Assembly: GCA_900291925.1 (NCBI GenBank)
Contig: UWYS01000001.1
Location: 1,612,001 to 1,676,000, forward strand
Reading direction: 5' to 3'
Origin: Thecaphora thlaspeos
Lineage: Eukaryota; Basidiomycota; Ustilaginomycetes; Urocystidales; Glomosporiaceae
DNA: 64,000 bases
The translations under genes and the position numbers were made by a program. Positions 33,701 through 45,367 of the stretch are shown one piece after another; position 1 is the first letter of the stretch; every line of letters starts with the position of its first letter. The notes under the pieces are model-generated. The model made no database searches and had not been told where the DNA came from. It saw only the letters and a program-made list of their open reading frames with translations.

Positions 33701-35226
33701 CTTTTTTTTTCGAGCTTGCCGAGGAGGACCCTTTGATAACGCAAGCCGGGTCTGTCTAGCCTCGCGCGTGGACCGCCCGCCCTCGCATCAGCAGCAGCGC
33801 CCTTGTCGTTATCGTGCGCGCCCGTTCCGCTTTCCAAGGGCGTGTGTGATTGATGTTGTGACTCGTCCCTGAGGCTTCCTGCTTGTCACAAAGTCTCAAG
33901 CTCCGTTTGGCTTTGGTTCGACGACGTCGAAGAATGTCTACGTGGACAACGCTCGTCATCTGACCAGGACAAGGTGTAGCGTCGTGCGCAAAGTGAATGG
34001 ATCGTCCGATCGGGAGCGAGAAGTGTCACGCAAAAAGGGTCGGCGCAGTCCGATGGCGGGCCACGTCAGTGACGATTGAACTGGTGTCATCGGGACCGTC
34101 CTGAAGGTCCTTCCGCCCGCATCGGATCGGCCGCGAAAGAACGCGACTTTATCGTGTGACAAAGGACCGTCTTGCTCGGCGTCACCTTCAGAGGTCTCAA
34201 CCCAGACTCGCAAAGGTGCCATCGAGCTCGCGCTCCCGTACCATCACGCGTCCCACTTACGCTTACAGCAGGTCAAAGGTAGGCCTCACTACGGCGCTGC
34301 GCAGGGCCGAAGGGCAAGCCTTGTCGCGTCACCTCGATACGTCAAAGGATGATGCTGTCAGCGAGGCTCAGAGGCAACCTTACACCATCGACGTGCTTAC
34401 CTGACCTTACGTCATTCAACTCTGCCGTTAAGAGGTCCCGACAGAAAGGGTCTTTCGTTCCAACCGAGCCCTGTGATGCGTTCGTCCCGGAGACCGGCCG
34501 TCGCACAGACAGAGGCACACCAGAGGAGGAAAAACATAGGTTGCGGACAGGAACCAGAGGGGCCTGAGCTCGGGAGGGCTCCCGGCAACGCCGGAAGATC
34601 GGCGAGGCGGACGAGCGCAGAACGAGCGACTAAGCACAAGGGAGGCAGGGTGGGAAAGACGAGAAAAAGGTGCCCTGGCGGGTGACGACGACAGAGAGAA
34701 TGAGGAGCAGAGGCAGGTGGGAGAGGCTGCGCGGCGTCGAGAGAAAAGCCAGGTGCGGAGGCCGATCACCCCAGACGCGCCCGCCCTGCGCACGGGCACC
34801 ATCTCTTCTCTGGCGATGTAAACGACCCTTTCGGAAGGAGTCGGATCAGATTCGCCCACAACATTGCTCCCCGGTCAGGTCCTTCTTTCTTCGCTGCTTC
34901 ATCTGAGAAGGTGCCATCATGCCCCGCTAAAAGAGGCAGCAGATAGGAAATGCACAAGCCGGCCCGAACTCGTCATAAGCAGGATACATGCGCCTTCCCG
35001 AGTCTTTCCGGTTGCCCCGCAAGGTTCTGCCACGTCGACGCACAGACGGACACAACATTCGTTTTGAGTTGGCAGGGGCTCTGTTGGCCGATATCTGTCA
35101 TATGCGTGGATAGGGATCCGTCTAGTGTTACAAGGGGAATACAGGGTAATGGAGCGATGCTGGCAAAGACACGAAAGGAGATGCAAGAGGGAGGCGGAGA
35201 GAGGAAGGGAGAGGAAACGAGGACCT
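32411..35226. other. Intergenic (2.8 kb)
   Basis: No gene recognised. It contains a (CA)n tract at about 33066-33086, a T homopolymer at 33673-33710, and an 8 bp perfect inverted repeat (CTTGAGCT ... AGCTCAAG) at 33389-33419. Short open frames have no motifs. Confidence 0.5.
33673..33710. repeat. Poly-T tract
   Basis: 28 T, one C, then 9 T. The length in the assembly may be unreliable. Confidence 0.95.
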
Positions 35227-35724
35227 TCAAACGCCCTGCTGGCCCTTGAGCTCTCGATCCCTCGCCTCGTCGACGAGGTTGCCGACGACGCGGTAGCCTC
35301 GAGGCGCCTTGCGGCTCGCCTTGCCAGCGTCAACGACCTCACCCGCCGCATCGACCCAGACGGCCTCGGCATCGCTCAACGCTCCCTGCTCTGGTGTCTC
35401 GTCGAGCCGCCTGACGTTGTCGACGTGCAGCAGCTCCTTGACCGCCAGGATGGTGCCCGCCATCTCAGGTCCGATGGGGCGGTAGACGCTCTGCAGACGC
35501 TTCGTCAGACCCAGCGAGGTCAGGATCCGGTTCGTCTTGGCCGGCATGCCGATTCCCGACCTTCGAAGCGTGATGCGGTAGTGTGTCGGCGCCGCGGCCG
35601 TCGCAGACGTCGACTGGCAGCGCAGCGTGGAGCGCGACGAGGATGCGACCGGGCTCGCCGCCAACGTGGCGCGTCGCGAGCTTTGACCCACGAGAGCAAG
35701 CAGAGATCGACCGGAGAGTGACAT
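35227..35724 (-). CDS. MRPL33: Mitochondrial large ribosomal subunit protein uL30m
   Basis: Single-exon 165 aa frame from the ATG at 35724. The N-terminus is a Ser/Arg-rich mitochondrial presequence (RSLLALVGQSSRRATLAASP). The uL30 core follows: HYRITLRRSGIGMPAKTN, then ILTSLGLTKRLQSVYRP, the conserved helix-loop of bacterial L30. The protein belongs to the mitoribosome large subunit. A C-terminal extension after the core (about 70 residues) is typical of fungal mitochondrial forms. The symbol follows the yeast name for this family. Confidence 0.88.
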   Translation of the reverse strand: MSLSGRSLLALVGQSSRRATLAASPVASSSRSTLRCQSTSATAAAPTHYRITLRRSGIGMPAKTNRILTSLGLTKRLQSVYRPIGPEMAGTILAVKELLHVDNVRRLDETPEQGALSDAEAVWVDAAGEVVDAGKASRKAPRGYRVVGNLVDEARDRELKGQQGV

Positions 35725-38472
35725 CTTGATGATGAGCAGAGATGATGTGATCTGCGCATGGTGGCAGAGGGGACGAGGGCGAAAATAAGCGCACGGTGCG
35801 TCGTCAGTCTCTGTATATCTGTTGACCGGGCAAAATGCCGGAACGCCACCGCCGACGTCGCCCTCGCCTCCCGGTCGCCCTGCTGCCCTGCTGCCCGTTC
35901 GAAGCAAGACCACCACTGCCCGTACATTTCAGTAAAACCTGTTCTCGACCTCGCGTGACGCGGCACCCATTTGCTTCTCGATCCCACCGGCAACCCATCC
36001 CGCTCCTGACGACCGTCGGGCGTCTCGACATGGCCGGAGCCACGGAAACGCAGCGATGGGAGTAGCGGGCTCGGAGGATGCTGGCAAGGACCCCAAACAG
36101 AGGCAGCCGTCATCGCCGCTCGCGAAGAGGCCACCGCCTCTACAGGTCAGACAAGGATCCTCAAACGTCGGCAGAGACGCAAGGATCCCAGAGCCAACGC
36201 CATAGGGGAGGAGCCTCACCCGCGATAGGAGGCCGTACACTGCTTTTAACGGGAAGAGGCAGAGCACGCAGACCGCCCGCTCACGACGGCTCTTCCTAAG
36301 TGTTTCGGTTTGACGATGGTTCATCACTCGAGCAGTGTTTCGTGGTCCGCCTCTCTCGGTCCAACCCAGCAGCGGCAACAGAAGGGAGGGGCAAGACTTC
36401 GATCAACATAGCAGGGCAACGTTCGTCATTCAAAAGGTACGCACCGTCAGGCTAGGGCTCCGGACGGCGACTTGATGTCGAAAGCGCGAGATAGGTAGTT
36501 TACAGAAGGGGGCGGAGGGGAATGGGCAGACTGGAGTGTGGCACCAAACGACCGTGGGGACGTTATAGCAAGCGAGCAAGCGACGATGTAACATCGGCAA
36601 AAGCAAGAGAAGTGTTGTCGGTCAGCGAGCTGTACGTAGATGCCACTGAATGCTTCAGGTCGGATCGCCGCAACGCAACTTTGATGAAGAGAGCGCTGGG
36701 CGTGGAGAGATCCTCAGACTTCCAAGGAAGGTCTGCAAACTCTCACGGAACCAAAGCCGGCTGCGACCCAAGCGATACGAACGATCCGAGACGGCACCAC
36801 TGGCCAACCGACACTCTGCTGTAGCAGAGGGTTCGAGCCGGCGACCTCTCGCAAGCGAGATGGATGAACCGTCCCATGTGGATCTCTCGCAAAGAGAGCC
36901 AAAGTGCTCCACCCCCTAGGGGATGCTAGGGCTCTAGAGGGGAAACTGCGAATTTTGGCTGGATACCAAGGTGTATCATCGTCGGAAGCCCTCCGTCATG
37001 GTGTCGATGGCGGCGAAAGGTGGGATACTCACGTCAAGGGTGGAAGGGTGCGTGGAGGTTGGCGGTGGGGGAAAAGAGAGTAGGGGAAGTGTCTAGATAG
37101 TGCAGGCGGTGCCAAGGGAGCGAGAGAGCAAAGAGAGGTCAGCATACAGTGCCGGCGAGCAGTTGTGGTGAGACTGTGAGACCATCTCGACGCCATTGTC
37201 CTCCGTTGTCCTCCTCCTCGCCTTACGCCCGATGCTCCCGGAGTAGGCTGGCGAAGGGGTACGGGATGTTCCTCAGACAGAAGTGTGCTGGCATGCACAA
37301 AGGTGTATAAATGCCCATTGCGAGTGGGCCCTTTATCGTCTCGGCATGGTCGTATAGGCCGGGGAAAGGAAGAAGTCATCTCTGGAAGTGATCCCGCGTC
37401 CATCTGGTTGTCCCCGTGCGTCCATTCGACAGCTCGCCAGTCCTTCCTTGTGACCAGTGCATTGCGAGTGCGCGCAGGCAAGGAAGGGGGGGCGTGGGTC
37501 GCTTCCTCCGTTCTGTCTCCGTCGGGATGTCTGCGTAGCGTAACGTGACGAGGAGATAGGGGGATGCTTACCGGGTGCGATGGTGGGTGGGTGATAAAAG
37601 GCAGGAAGGCGGTGGGAGGGGCCGAGGCCTTTATGCCTTTTTCTCTGCGCCCCTAGCGCCCTGCCGCTGCGCTGCTGTGATTTTTTTTTCTTCTTTTCTC
37701 TCTTTCGTTTCTTTTCCTTTCCTTTCTCTTCCTGCTGCTGCTGCTGCGCGGGCTGGCGCAAGTCGAATTTCGACAGACGAGCGCCGGTCAGGCAGCCAGC
37801 GCGGCCAGCCGCAGCCAGGGAAAATGCGAGCCATTTGGTTCCCGGCCGACTATAGCAGGGGCAGGAGTCTGGAGTGCGCGAGCGAGCGGGAGTGCTCCAC
37901 TTTGTTGCTGGCCGGCCAGGCGCCGCACAAAGGGCCCCTCGCAGCGAGCGTGCTGTGCTGATATTCCAGGCGACCGGCGGCGTCGGCCAGTGCCAGGTGC
38001 TCGCTCGCTCGCCTCTAACTCTACTACCCGCCCTTACGCTGCAGCCGCCGTTGCCGCCACCCGCTCGCCATCCGGCCCCGCCCCGCCTCGCCTTTCCGCC
38101 CTGTCTCCCCGCGCCTTCCGCTCAGCCAGCATCGACACTTCAATCCTCCAGCCAACGCCTTCCTGACCGCACCACCGCACCACCGCGACTTGCCGCCAGT
38201 CGCCCACCCCTCGAGAGCGCCAGGCGGTACGGTAGCATCGCAACCGTTTTCCCCTGCCTCCAAGGTGCGAAAGCAAGCTTTAAGCTCAGTCAGTGGGCCC
38301 ACTCGCTGGCGCGCCATCTGTGGCAGTCGCATCCGGTGCCGGCAATCCCCCGTTGCAGCGCGCAACGATAGCATCCAGACCCCTAGGCGCAGTGACGACC
38401 CCTTCCCAGTCATCCACCACGACCCTCGCTATCTTGGATACCCCTTTGACAGAGAGCCTACACCGACCGGCC
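35725..38472. other. Intergenic (2.7 kb), promoters of uL30m and the RING-like gene
   Basis: No gene recognised. 36.8-36.9 kb holds small hairpin-like sequences (CTCTCGCAAGCGAG, CTCTCGCAAAGAGAG). A pyrimidine-rich tract with CTG units lies at 37680-37746. A GC-rich CT-biased stretch leads into the RING-like gene. Confidence 0.5.
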
Positions 38473-39829
38473 ATGGCATCGGCGACCTCAGTGATCGACC
38501 TTACGGCAGAGTCGCCACCCACCCAGAGCATCGGCCTCCGCCGCTCCAGTTCCGACGCCGGCCACAGGCTGCGACGCCGCCCCTCTGTCGATGCCCTCCT
38601 GAACGCAGAAGACAACCGACACGCTGGACCCTCCCGTGGCCCGGAGACCCGGCAGGGGCGGCCCCCGCACGATGCGACAGGGCGCCACCCTCGCAGAGAA
38701 GCGCGCCTGCAGTCGACGAACGCTGGCGGCGACGGCGACGACGATGACGATGTCTTCTTTGTCGGCATGACGGAGGCCATCGCGGACCCGGAGGAGCAAG
38801 GGGGGAACGCTTGGGAAAGGGGTGAGTAGCGAGTAGCGGGCATGCCGCAGCTCTGACGAGCCGAGATCTTTTCGACCAGCATCGGCGTTCAAGACCAACA
38901 AAGGCTGACGCAACCACCCTTTCCATTCTGTTTGGCCCATTACTACAGCTTTCCTCGGACTCGCCGAGGGATCTGACGGCGATCGAGCGACAGAGGTGCC
39001 GCCCAACCTCAACATCCACGAAGGCGTTCCGCGAGGCCCGCATGGCAGAAACGTGCGCGCTCGGCCAGGTCCAGAACCACCGTACAACCACAGCATCAAC
39101 GCCCTGCACTCGCACCTCGCCTATCCCCCGCTGGCGAGGAACCCGTTCCAGGTGCGCCACATGCCGCACGAGGCGTGGACGAGGACACCATGGATGCTGG
39201 CCGATTACCTGGGCGCGCTGATGCGCGGACCCGGACCCGGACCCGGACGGCCGGCGGCGCCCACAGCGGTCAAGCTGCCCGAGGAGTTCGACGCCGCCTG
39301 GACGCATCTGATCCCGTCCAAGGCCGGCTCCGGCTTCACCGACGACTTTATCGAGCCCCCGATCGACCTCGACACCTACTTTGACGACAAGGCGGTCGTC
39401 ACCGGTCCCTTGCCCGATACGACGCCGATCTGCGCTGGATGCCGACATGCGCTCGTGCTGGGCGGTGCTGGCTACAAGCGCATCTGGATCCTCCCGTGCG
39501 GCCACGCCCTTGATGGGCGCTGCGTGTCGAGGTTAAGCGGCCTGCCCGACAAAGTGGCGCCGACAACAACAGCAGCAGCGCCAGCTGCGGCGGCTTCACG
39601 GCGCAAGGAAAAGGGCAAAGTGATCGATCCTTCGGACAAGGCTTCTGCCATCGGGCCTATCCGCAACACGAGGAGCAGAACGACCGCAGCGCTTCACCAA
39701 CCGCCCGTACCGACCAGCAACAGCCGACCGATGAAGGCGAAGAAGTTCAGATGCCCCGTCGAAGGGTGCGGACAGGCCTGCCACATGGAATCGGGCCACA
39801 AGACGTCCTGCATCGAGGCCTTCATGTAG
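38473..39829 (+). CDS. RING-like zinc-finger protein with SUMO-interacting motifs (STUbL-like)
   Basis: Exons 38473..38821 and 38949..39829 (409 aa), joined by a GTGAGT...TACTACAG intron in phase 1. The start is the first ATG in frame. Near the N-terminus is SVIDLTAES, a typical SUMO-interacting motif, and a second candidate lies in the acidic run ending DDDVFFVG. The C-terminal half has CAGC, then LPCGHALDGRC, then CPVEGCGQ, a C3HC4-like arrangement with a long Ala/Lys/Arg-rich insert before the last Cys pair. SUMO-interacting motifs plus a RING is the plan of SUMO-targeted ubiquitin ligases (Slx8/Rnf4), which ubiquitinate SUMO-modified nuclear proteins. The RING spacing is not standard, so the ligase role is an inference. 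Confidence 0.7.
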
Positions 39830-40242
39830 CCGTCCGTCGCTACCTCACACATCCCTGCTTATCTCTAGTGATACCTCCACCCTTTTCATCTCCACATCGC
39901 CCCTATCTCGCTTCCAGCATCACACTGTACACTACGCATACTCTCTTTCTCACCCACCCTTTCTTTCTCGCAACTCGATCTGTTCTACCGCCCCACGACG
40001 TCCTCAGCTAATGTGATAGCGCACACAACAGGAATTCGTCAAGTCATCGTTATTCTTTCAAGAAATCAGCACGAGCTTCCAAGGAGAGAGGAGAAATCTC
40101 GGAAGAGTCGACTAGAGTCAAGAGAGTTGCTTGGCCTGGTCTAGTCGACTTAACCATCAGGCTAAGAGGGCATCGTCCAGACTTTCCTCTTTCTCTCCTC
40201 TCCCAGTTTGTCAAGACCGGAAGGACAAGTGTCGATATCCTC
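39830..40242. other. Convergent intergenic region, RING-like gene / FBA1
   Basis: 413 bp between two 3' ends; it holds both 3' untranslated regions. CT-rich, no gene seen. Confidence 0.6.
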
Positions 40243-41956
40243 CTAAAGCTGGCCAGAGGACTTGAGGTCCTCGAAGGCCTCGCGGCAACGAGCAGCCATC
40301 GTCTTCTCGCCCTCCCTGATGACGACGCGCGGGTCGTAGAACTTCTTGTTCGGCTTGTCTGCTCCTGCATAACCGAGCGGTGTGCGAGGGAAGAAAATGC
40401 CGGCAGAGAAGATCACAAAGGAAGTCAGCCATCTCCACCATGCCCGCGTGACTGATGGAGCTAGGACGACGCTTCTAAACTCACCCTCGGGGTTTCCGAC
40501 CTGCGACATGAGGTAGTCCTTCTTGTTGAGGACAAAGTCGCGGATGCCCGCAATGTAGGCGAACTGAGTGTCTGTGCAGGCCAAGGAAGAACGCGGTGGC
40601 GCGGAGAACGGTGTCAGTCAAGGCTGCGCACTGATCTCTGACCGATGGCGTCGACGGCCGAGGGGCAGCCGGACCAACTCGGAAGTCGGCCGAGCAGCCA
40701 CTACCCTCCTGGAAGGCCTTCTGCTGCGAACTCGCGCATCTTGACGCGACCAGTGAAACTTACCAGTGTCGACGTTCATCTTGACGACTCCCGCCGAAAC
40801 TGCAGTGGCAATCTCGTGCTTCTCCGAGCCGGAACCGCCGTGGAAGACAAAGAAGCTGCAGGGCCAGAGAGTGAGGGAGGAGTGATGAGTGAGTCCGACT
40901 GCGCTTCGACGAGGTAGGGGACGGCGGGCGGGAACGCTATACGGATACTCACACCGGGTTCTCCTTGTCCGTCTTGATCTGCTCGCGGACGTGGGCCTGG
41001 TGCTTGCCGAGCAGCTCGGGCTTGAGCGAAACGTTGCCGGGCTTGTAGACACCCTGCAGGGTAGGGGAAAGGGCGGGCAAAGATGGAACAAGGGGTGGTA
41101 CGGCGTCAGCGCTGCGTCCTTCTGAGAGATTCGTCCGGCGACCCGCATCTTGCCGCAGCAGAGACACCGCGGAACACTCACGTGAACGTTGCCGAAGCCG
41201 GCGGCGATGGAGAAGTTGGGCGTGATCTCGCTGAACTCGCGGTAGATGTCCCAGATGTCCTCGGGCTGGGTGTATAGCGAGGCGTTGTCGACGCCGTCGT
41301 TGTTGACGCCGTCCTCCTCGCCTCCGGTGATGCCGATCTCCATCTCGAGCCAGATGCCGAGGGGTGCCATGCGCTTGAGGTACTTCTTGCACGTCTCGAT
41401 GTTCTCCTCCTTGGACTCCTCGGAGAGGTCGAGCATGTGCGAGCTGAAAAGGGGCTCGTTGTGCTCCTTGTAGTAGTCCTCGTCGGCCTTGAGCATGCCG
41501 TCGAACCAGGGGATGAGCTTCTTGGCGCAGTGGTCCGAGTGCATGATGACGGGGATGCTGTAGGCGGGCGCGATCGAGCGGATGAAGAGGGCGGCGGCCG
41601 TGGCACCGGCGATCGAGGCCTCCTGGTTCTTGTTGTCAAGGCCCTTGCCGGCAAAGTTGGCGGCACCTCCCTGCGAGACCTGGAGGATCAGGGGCGACTT
41701 GGCATCGCGCGCAGCCTCGAGCGCCGAGATGGCGACCGACGAGCTCTGCGGGCGGGGCGACGCACAGGATGACAAAAAGGGGCCGAATCGGCGGGCATTA
41801 GACAAAGGACCAGCCACAGCGGGGCAGTCGTTGCGTCACACTCACGGTGACGTTGAACGCCGGGATGGCGAACTTCTTCTCGCGAGCGTAGTCAAAGACC
41901 TTGTAGACGTCCTTTCCGGAGACGACGCCGGCGGGAACAATGTCGAGAACACCCAT
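40243..41956 (-). CDS. FBA1: Fructose-bisphosphate aldolase, class II
   Basis: Six coding exons: 41956..41846, 41745..41182, 41053..40953, 40855..40764, 40571..40485 and 40364..40243 (358 aa, the usual fungal length). All junctions are GT-AG and in frame. The enzyme splits fructose 1,6-bisphosphate into glyceraldehyde 3-phosphate and dihydroxyacetone phosphate in the cytosol. It opens MGVLDIVPAGVVSGKDV and has FAIPAFNVT, the zinc-site motif MHSDHCAKKL, the active-site region GITGGEEDGVNND, the phosphate-binding loop FHGGSGS, and KMNVDTDTQ. The start ATG sits two bases inside its exon, downstream of a 5' untranslated intron (41958..42180). Intron-rich glycolytic genes with a leader intron are common in fungi and often highly expressed. 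Confidence 0.97.
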
Positions 41957-41957
41957 G

Positions 41958-42180
41958 CTGCACCAGGCAAGAATATCACGGATTCGGGCAAAAAGACGAG
42001 CGTCAGCCTCCTGCTTTCGGTGATAGGGCAGTGCCTTCTGCCCTTTCATATGGGATTGCAAAGGACAAGGACCCATCTGTCATTCCCGCCCGTTGCTGTC
42101 GTGCGACCCATTGATAGGCGCAAACGAGACCGCGGGAGTGTAGGGCGACGGCGGAAGGAGTTGAGCGGATGACGACTTAC
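41958..42180 (-). other. Predicted intron in the FBA1 5' untranslated region
   Basis: GTAAGT at 42180-42175 and a TGCAG acceptor one base upstream of the FBA1 ATG. Without splicing, the leader would carry other ATGs and stops. Predicted from the signals only. Confidence 0.6.
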
Positions 42181-43487
42181 ATTGCTTTGTTCAAGAGTGA
42201 ATTTTTTGGCGTGGGGGATGAGTCTAATGTGCTATGCGTTTGACGGCAGAGCAGACGGATGTGATGGTGGTGACGAGAAAGAAGGGCGGGATGGAGGGAT
42301 GGACGATGCTCTGGCCTGGCCCTGCGCTCGCTTTCCTTCTGGACCAGAACTTGCCTGTGCGTGCGGGCGCGCGCGCGCGCCTTGGCTCGTGCAGGGCCAG
42401 CGGCCGGACGGATTGACGGACAGCGCGGCTTCTCCGCCCTCTTTCCGCCCCCAACCCTGCGGCTGAATTCGCCTGGCAGCAGCACGGCAGCGCAGCGTCG
42501 ATTGCTTCGATCGCTCCCAACCCTCAGCCGCACGCCTGCCAGAAGCCTAGAGAAACTCCACTTTTCACCTTGCTCTCGTCACCACGTCGGAAACATCCGC
42601 TCGCTTGTGCCGTCGCCTGGGGAGCTTGCTACTGTACTGTAGGTGTGCCCTTCCCTGCTTCTTCCGAACGGTCCAGCACAGATCCGCAAGGTCCGAAGAC
42701 GAACAAGAGCGTCAAAAGTGGGGGTGTACGAGGGAGGGGGAGGCGAGGGGGACACTTCGATGGTATCCACCCAAAGCACGCACGCGCGTTGGCCGTCCTA
42801 GCTCTCTAGTTACCCTTTCGCTTCCCCTTCTTTGCACCGAGCCATCACACTTGACAGACAGACAAGACAACAAGCCCGCCGACATCTTCCTCGGCCCAAC
42901 GTCGGTCCTTTGACACTTCCCCAGCACAATCGCAGCGCGCCGCACGGCGAGATTAATTTATATTTCTCCTTGGATTTCGCCTCATCACTCTCTCGTCTTA
43001 TCGATCGCGACCGTGGCCTCTTCGACGTATCTCTCTCTCTCTCTTGTGGACACAGGCGCGTACAGTAGTGTACTGTACTGTATGTGGACGGGGGAGAGGC
43101 TCCGCGTGTGCGTGTCCTATGACGCCGTTCGGCATCCCTCCTGCTCACCGCACGAAGGGTCAATCGCTCATCTCGTACGGCCGAGCGAAGATCCGACGCA
43201 TGGAGAGCAGGCTCGACGAGCGCTTTTTGCCACCGATATCCTGTCGACAGACGGCGACCGGGTACAGAGGTACATGCTACTTGGACAAGGGGTCATCACA
43301 CAGACACACAGACGAGCGAGGCTCGTTCCGCCCCGCCAGCACCGCAGCCTCGGTCCTGCGGCAGCGCACACAGGCTGTTGACGTGTTTGAGTGCTTGCTA
43401 GCATCTAGGGTGGGAAGGTATGCGAAATTCGTGACAGCTGCTCGTCCAACGCGGCATCCGGGCTTCAAAGGTTGGCTCGCGGGCTTC
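42181..43487. other. Intergenic, FBA1 leader and promoter
   Basis: 1.3 kb upstream of FBA1 and downstream of the GLTP gene. It has a CT-rich run (43028-43045) and TACTGTACTGTA motifs at 42630-42642 and 43060-43085. A (GC)n run lies at 42367-42381. No gene seen. Confidence 0.55.
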
Positions 43488-44606
43488 TTAGAGACCCTTG
43501 GCATAGTTGCCCTGGCTGTGGGAGTGAACAGATGACCAGCGACGTGAACAAGTAGAGTACCGGTCAGTATGCCTTCCGCACGCGAAGAATACCCTTTCTC
43601 GACCCCGGGACCCTGCGGCCACCCGCCCGCCACTCACGCGTAAAAGTCCTGCATCGTCTTGACAATCTTCTCGAGAGCAGCGAGCCACCTCTTGAGCTTC
43701 TCGTCGACCTTCTCCGGCGGCGAGCCGAGCTTAGCGTAAAAGTCCTTGCGGTAGGGACACGCCTTCATGGCCAGCTGTGCGATGCGAGAGCCGCGGCCAT
43801 CAGGCGGACGAGAAGGGATGCGTGTGCATTTGCAAAGGGTCAGCGGCTGCCGTCGACGTGACTGCGGTCCGGGACGTAGGGGCGACAACAGAACCTCGGT
43901 CGCAACGTACCGAAAAGACCGGTCGGACGACGAAGCTGTGATGTTGCCTCAGGCTGGTCTCGTAGGCCTTTGTGAAGCTGATGCTGAGCTCCTCGCTGGG
44001 ATCCGCGACTGAGCGCCTCAGCGCCTGGGCGGTAAAGTCGAGTCCTCGCAGCAGCCACATCAGCCCCTCGGTCGCGGTCCTCTTCTTGTCTCCCGGCTTG
44101 CCCTCGTTCTCGACCAGCGCTTGGAGCGTAGACGAGCTGGAGGGTGAGGAAAGCAGACGTTCGCGAATTTTCTGAGGTACCAAAGGGGTGGCAGAGAGAG
44201 AGAGGCGGAGCGGTCCGTCAGTGCTCCGAAGCGGGCCGGTAGGAGCGGCGGCGGCGGCCGCAGCAGGAGCAGAATGTGTAATCTCACCTTGATGTTACCG
44301 TTCATGTCGTTCTGAACGACGGAAAAAGCCGTGTTGCCGAGCAGGTCAAAGAGCTTCACGAGACCCTCGGTAGCTTCGAGGAAGACCGAGGTGTCGACGC
44401 CACCCTCCGTGGGTACGTCGGCATACGACTGTCGTCGTCGTCATCATCATCAACAAAGAAAGGATTCAGCAAAGAAAGAGGGGAGTGAGGTAGAGAGGGA
44501 GTTCACATGCAATTCCAGTCAGTGTCGCGATCTACAACCTCGAGATCAAGTTCGACCACTCAGGAGAGCAGCTCACCTTCTTAACGGTGTCAAAGTAGGT
44601 CGTCAT
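43488..44606 (-). CDS. Glycolipid transfer protein (GLTP)
   Basis: Five exons: 44606..44577, 44428..44288, 44171..43911, 43774..43638 and 43515..43488 (198 aa, the normal GLTP size). The protein shuttles glycosphingolipids between membranes at the cytosolic face. The headgroup-binding residues of the family are visible: D-x3-N-x2-K in NDMNGNIKK, the stacking Trp in LMWLLRGLDF, and the His in SLRQHHSFVVRP. The C-terminal helix WLAALEKIVKTMQDFYA is typical. Exons 1 and 5 are very short (30 and 28 bases), but both are needed to start and end the fold. FBA1 lies downstream in the same orientation. Confidence 0.93.
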
Positions 44607-45367
44607 CTTAGATGCGCTTGAAGAATGGTGAAAGAGGAGAGAGACTGAAGCTGAGAAGTAGCAGGATATGGAATCTTGTGGTCGCTTGATCAATATCTAT
44701 AGGTCGGAGGTGGGTGATGGAAGTCGTGCGTGTAAAAGCGATGTCTAGAGGATGGGGAGAAGGAGCAGGGCGAGAGAGAGAGAGAGGGTAAACTGGCCGC
44801 CAGCACATGCCGCACTCGCCTCCCCGCGCTTCTCGGTCGGTGTGGCTCCTTGCAACCTGCAGCTGGTCAAAGCGCTGCCTGCGCTGGCAAGAAGTTAAGT
44901 TTGGGCCCGCCAGATTCTCGCCACCCCGCACCGGAGACCCTGTTTCTACCGGTATTTTCTTCCTTTATCCCACTTTTTTTTTTTTTTTTTTTTTTTTTCT
45001 GACCTCCTCTGCTCGATGTCGCACCCCGAAAGTGGCCACCAACCTCCAGTCCTCTGTCAGTCGTATACAGTCGTCTTCTGTCTAGGACGATATATTACTT
45101 GGAAGCGACCCGTAGGGAAAAAAAAAAAAACAAGCTGTTACATACGCCCCGCGCGCACGCACGCGGAAAACCTTACGGCGACGTCAGAGACATACATATT
45201 AGACGAACGATTCCAGATGTCACAGCAAGAAAGGAGGCGTGGGGGGATATAAGAGTGCGGGCGAGCGGTGACAGGATGCCGGCCTCGCCCGAGGTGCACT
45301 TGTGGCGGTGCCTACGGCAATGACGGCACCGCTGCGCCGCGATGCTGCGTCACGACGAGCCTCGGAC
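44607..45367. other. Intergenic, GLTP promoter and UOX 3' flank
   Basis: About 760 bp with a T run (44974-44998) and an A run (45118-45130). CT/GA-rich near the GLTP start. No gene seen. Confidence 0.55.
44974..44998. repeat. Poly-T tract
   Basis: 25 consecutive T about 370 bp upstream of the GLTP start codon. Confidence 0.95.

Noticed and set aside
36780..36910. Possible tRNA (GGTTCGAGCC near 36830)
   Set aside because: Flanking bases do not pair as a T stem on either strand and no cloverleaf fits.
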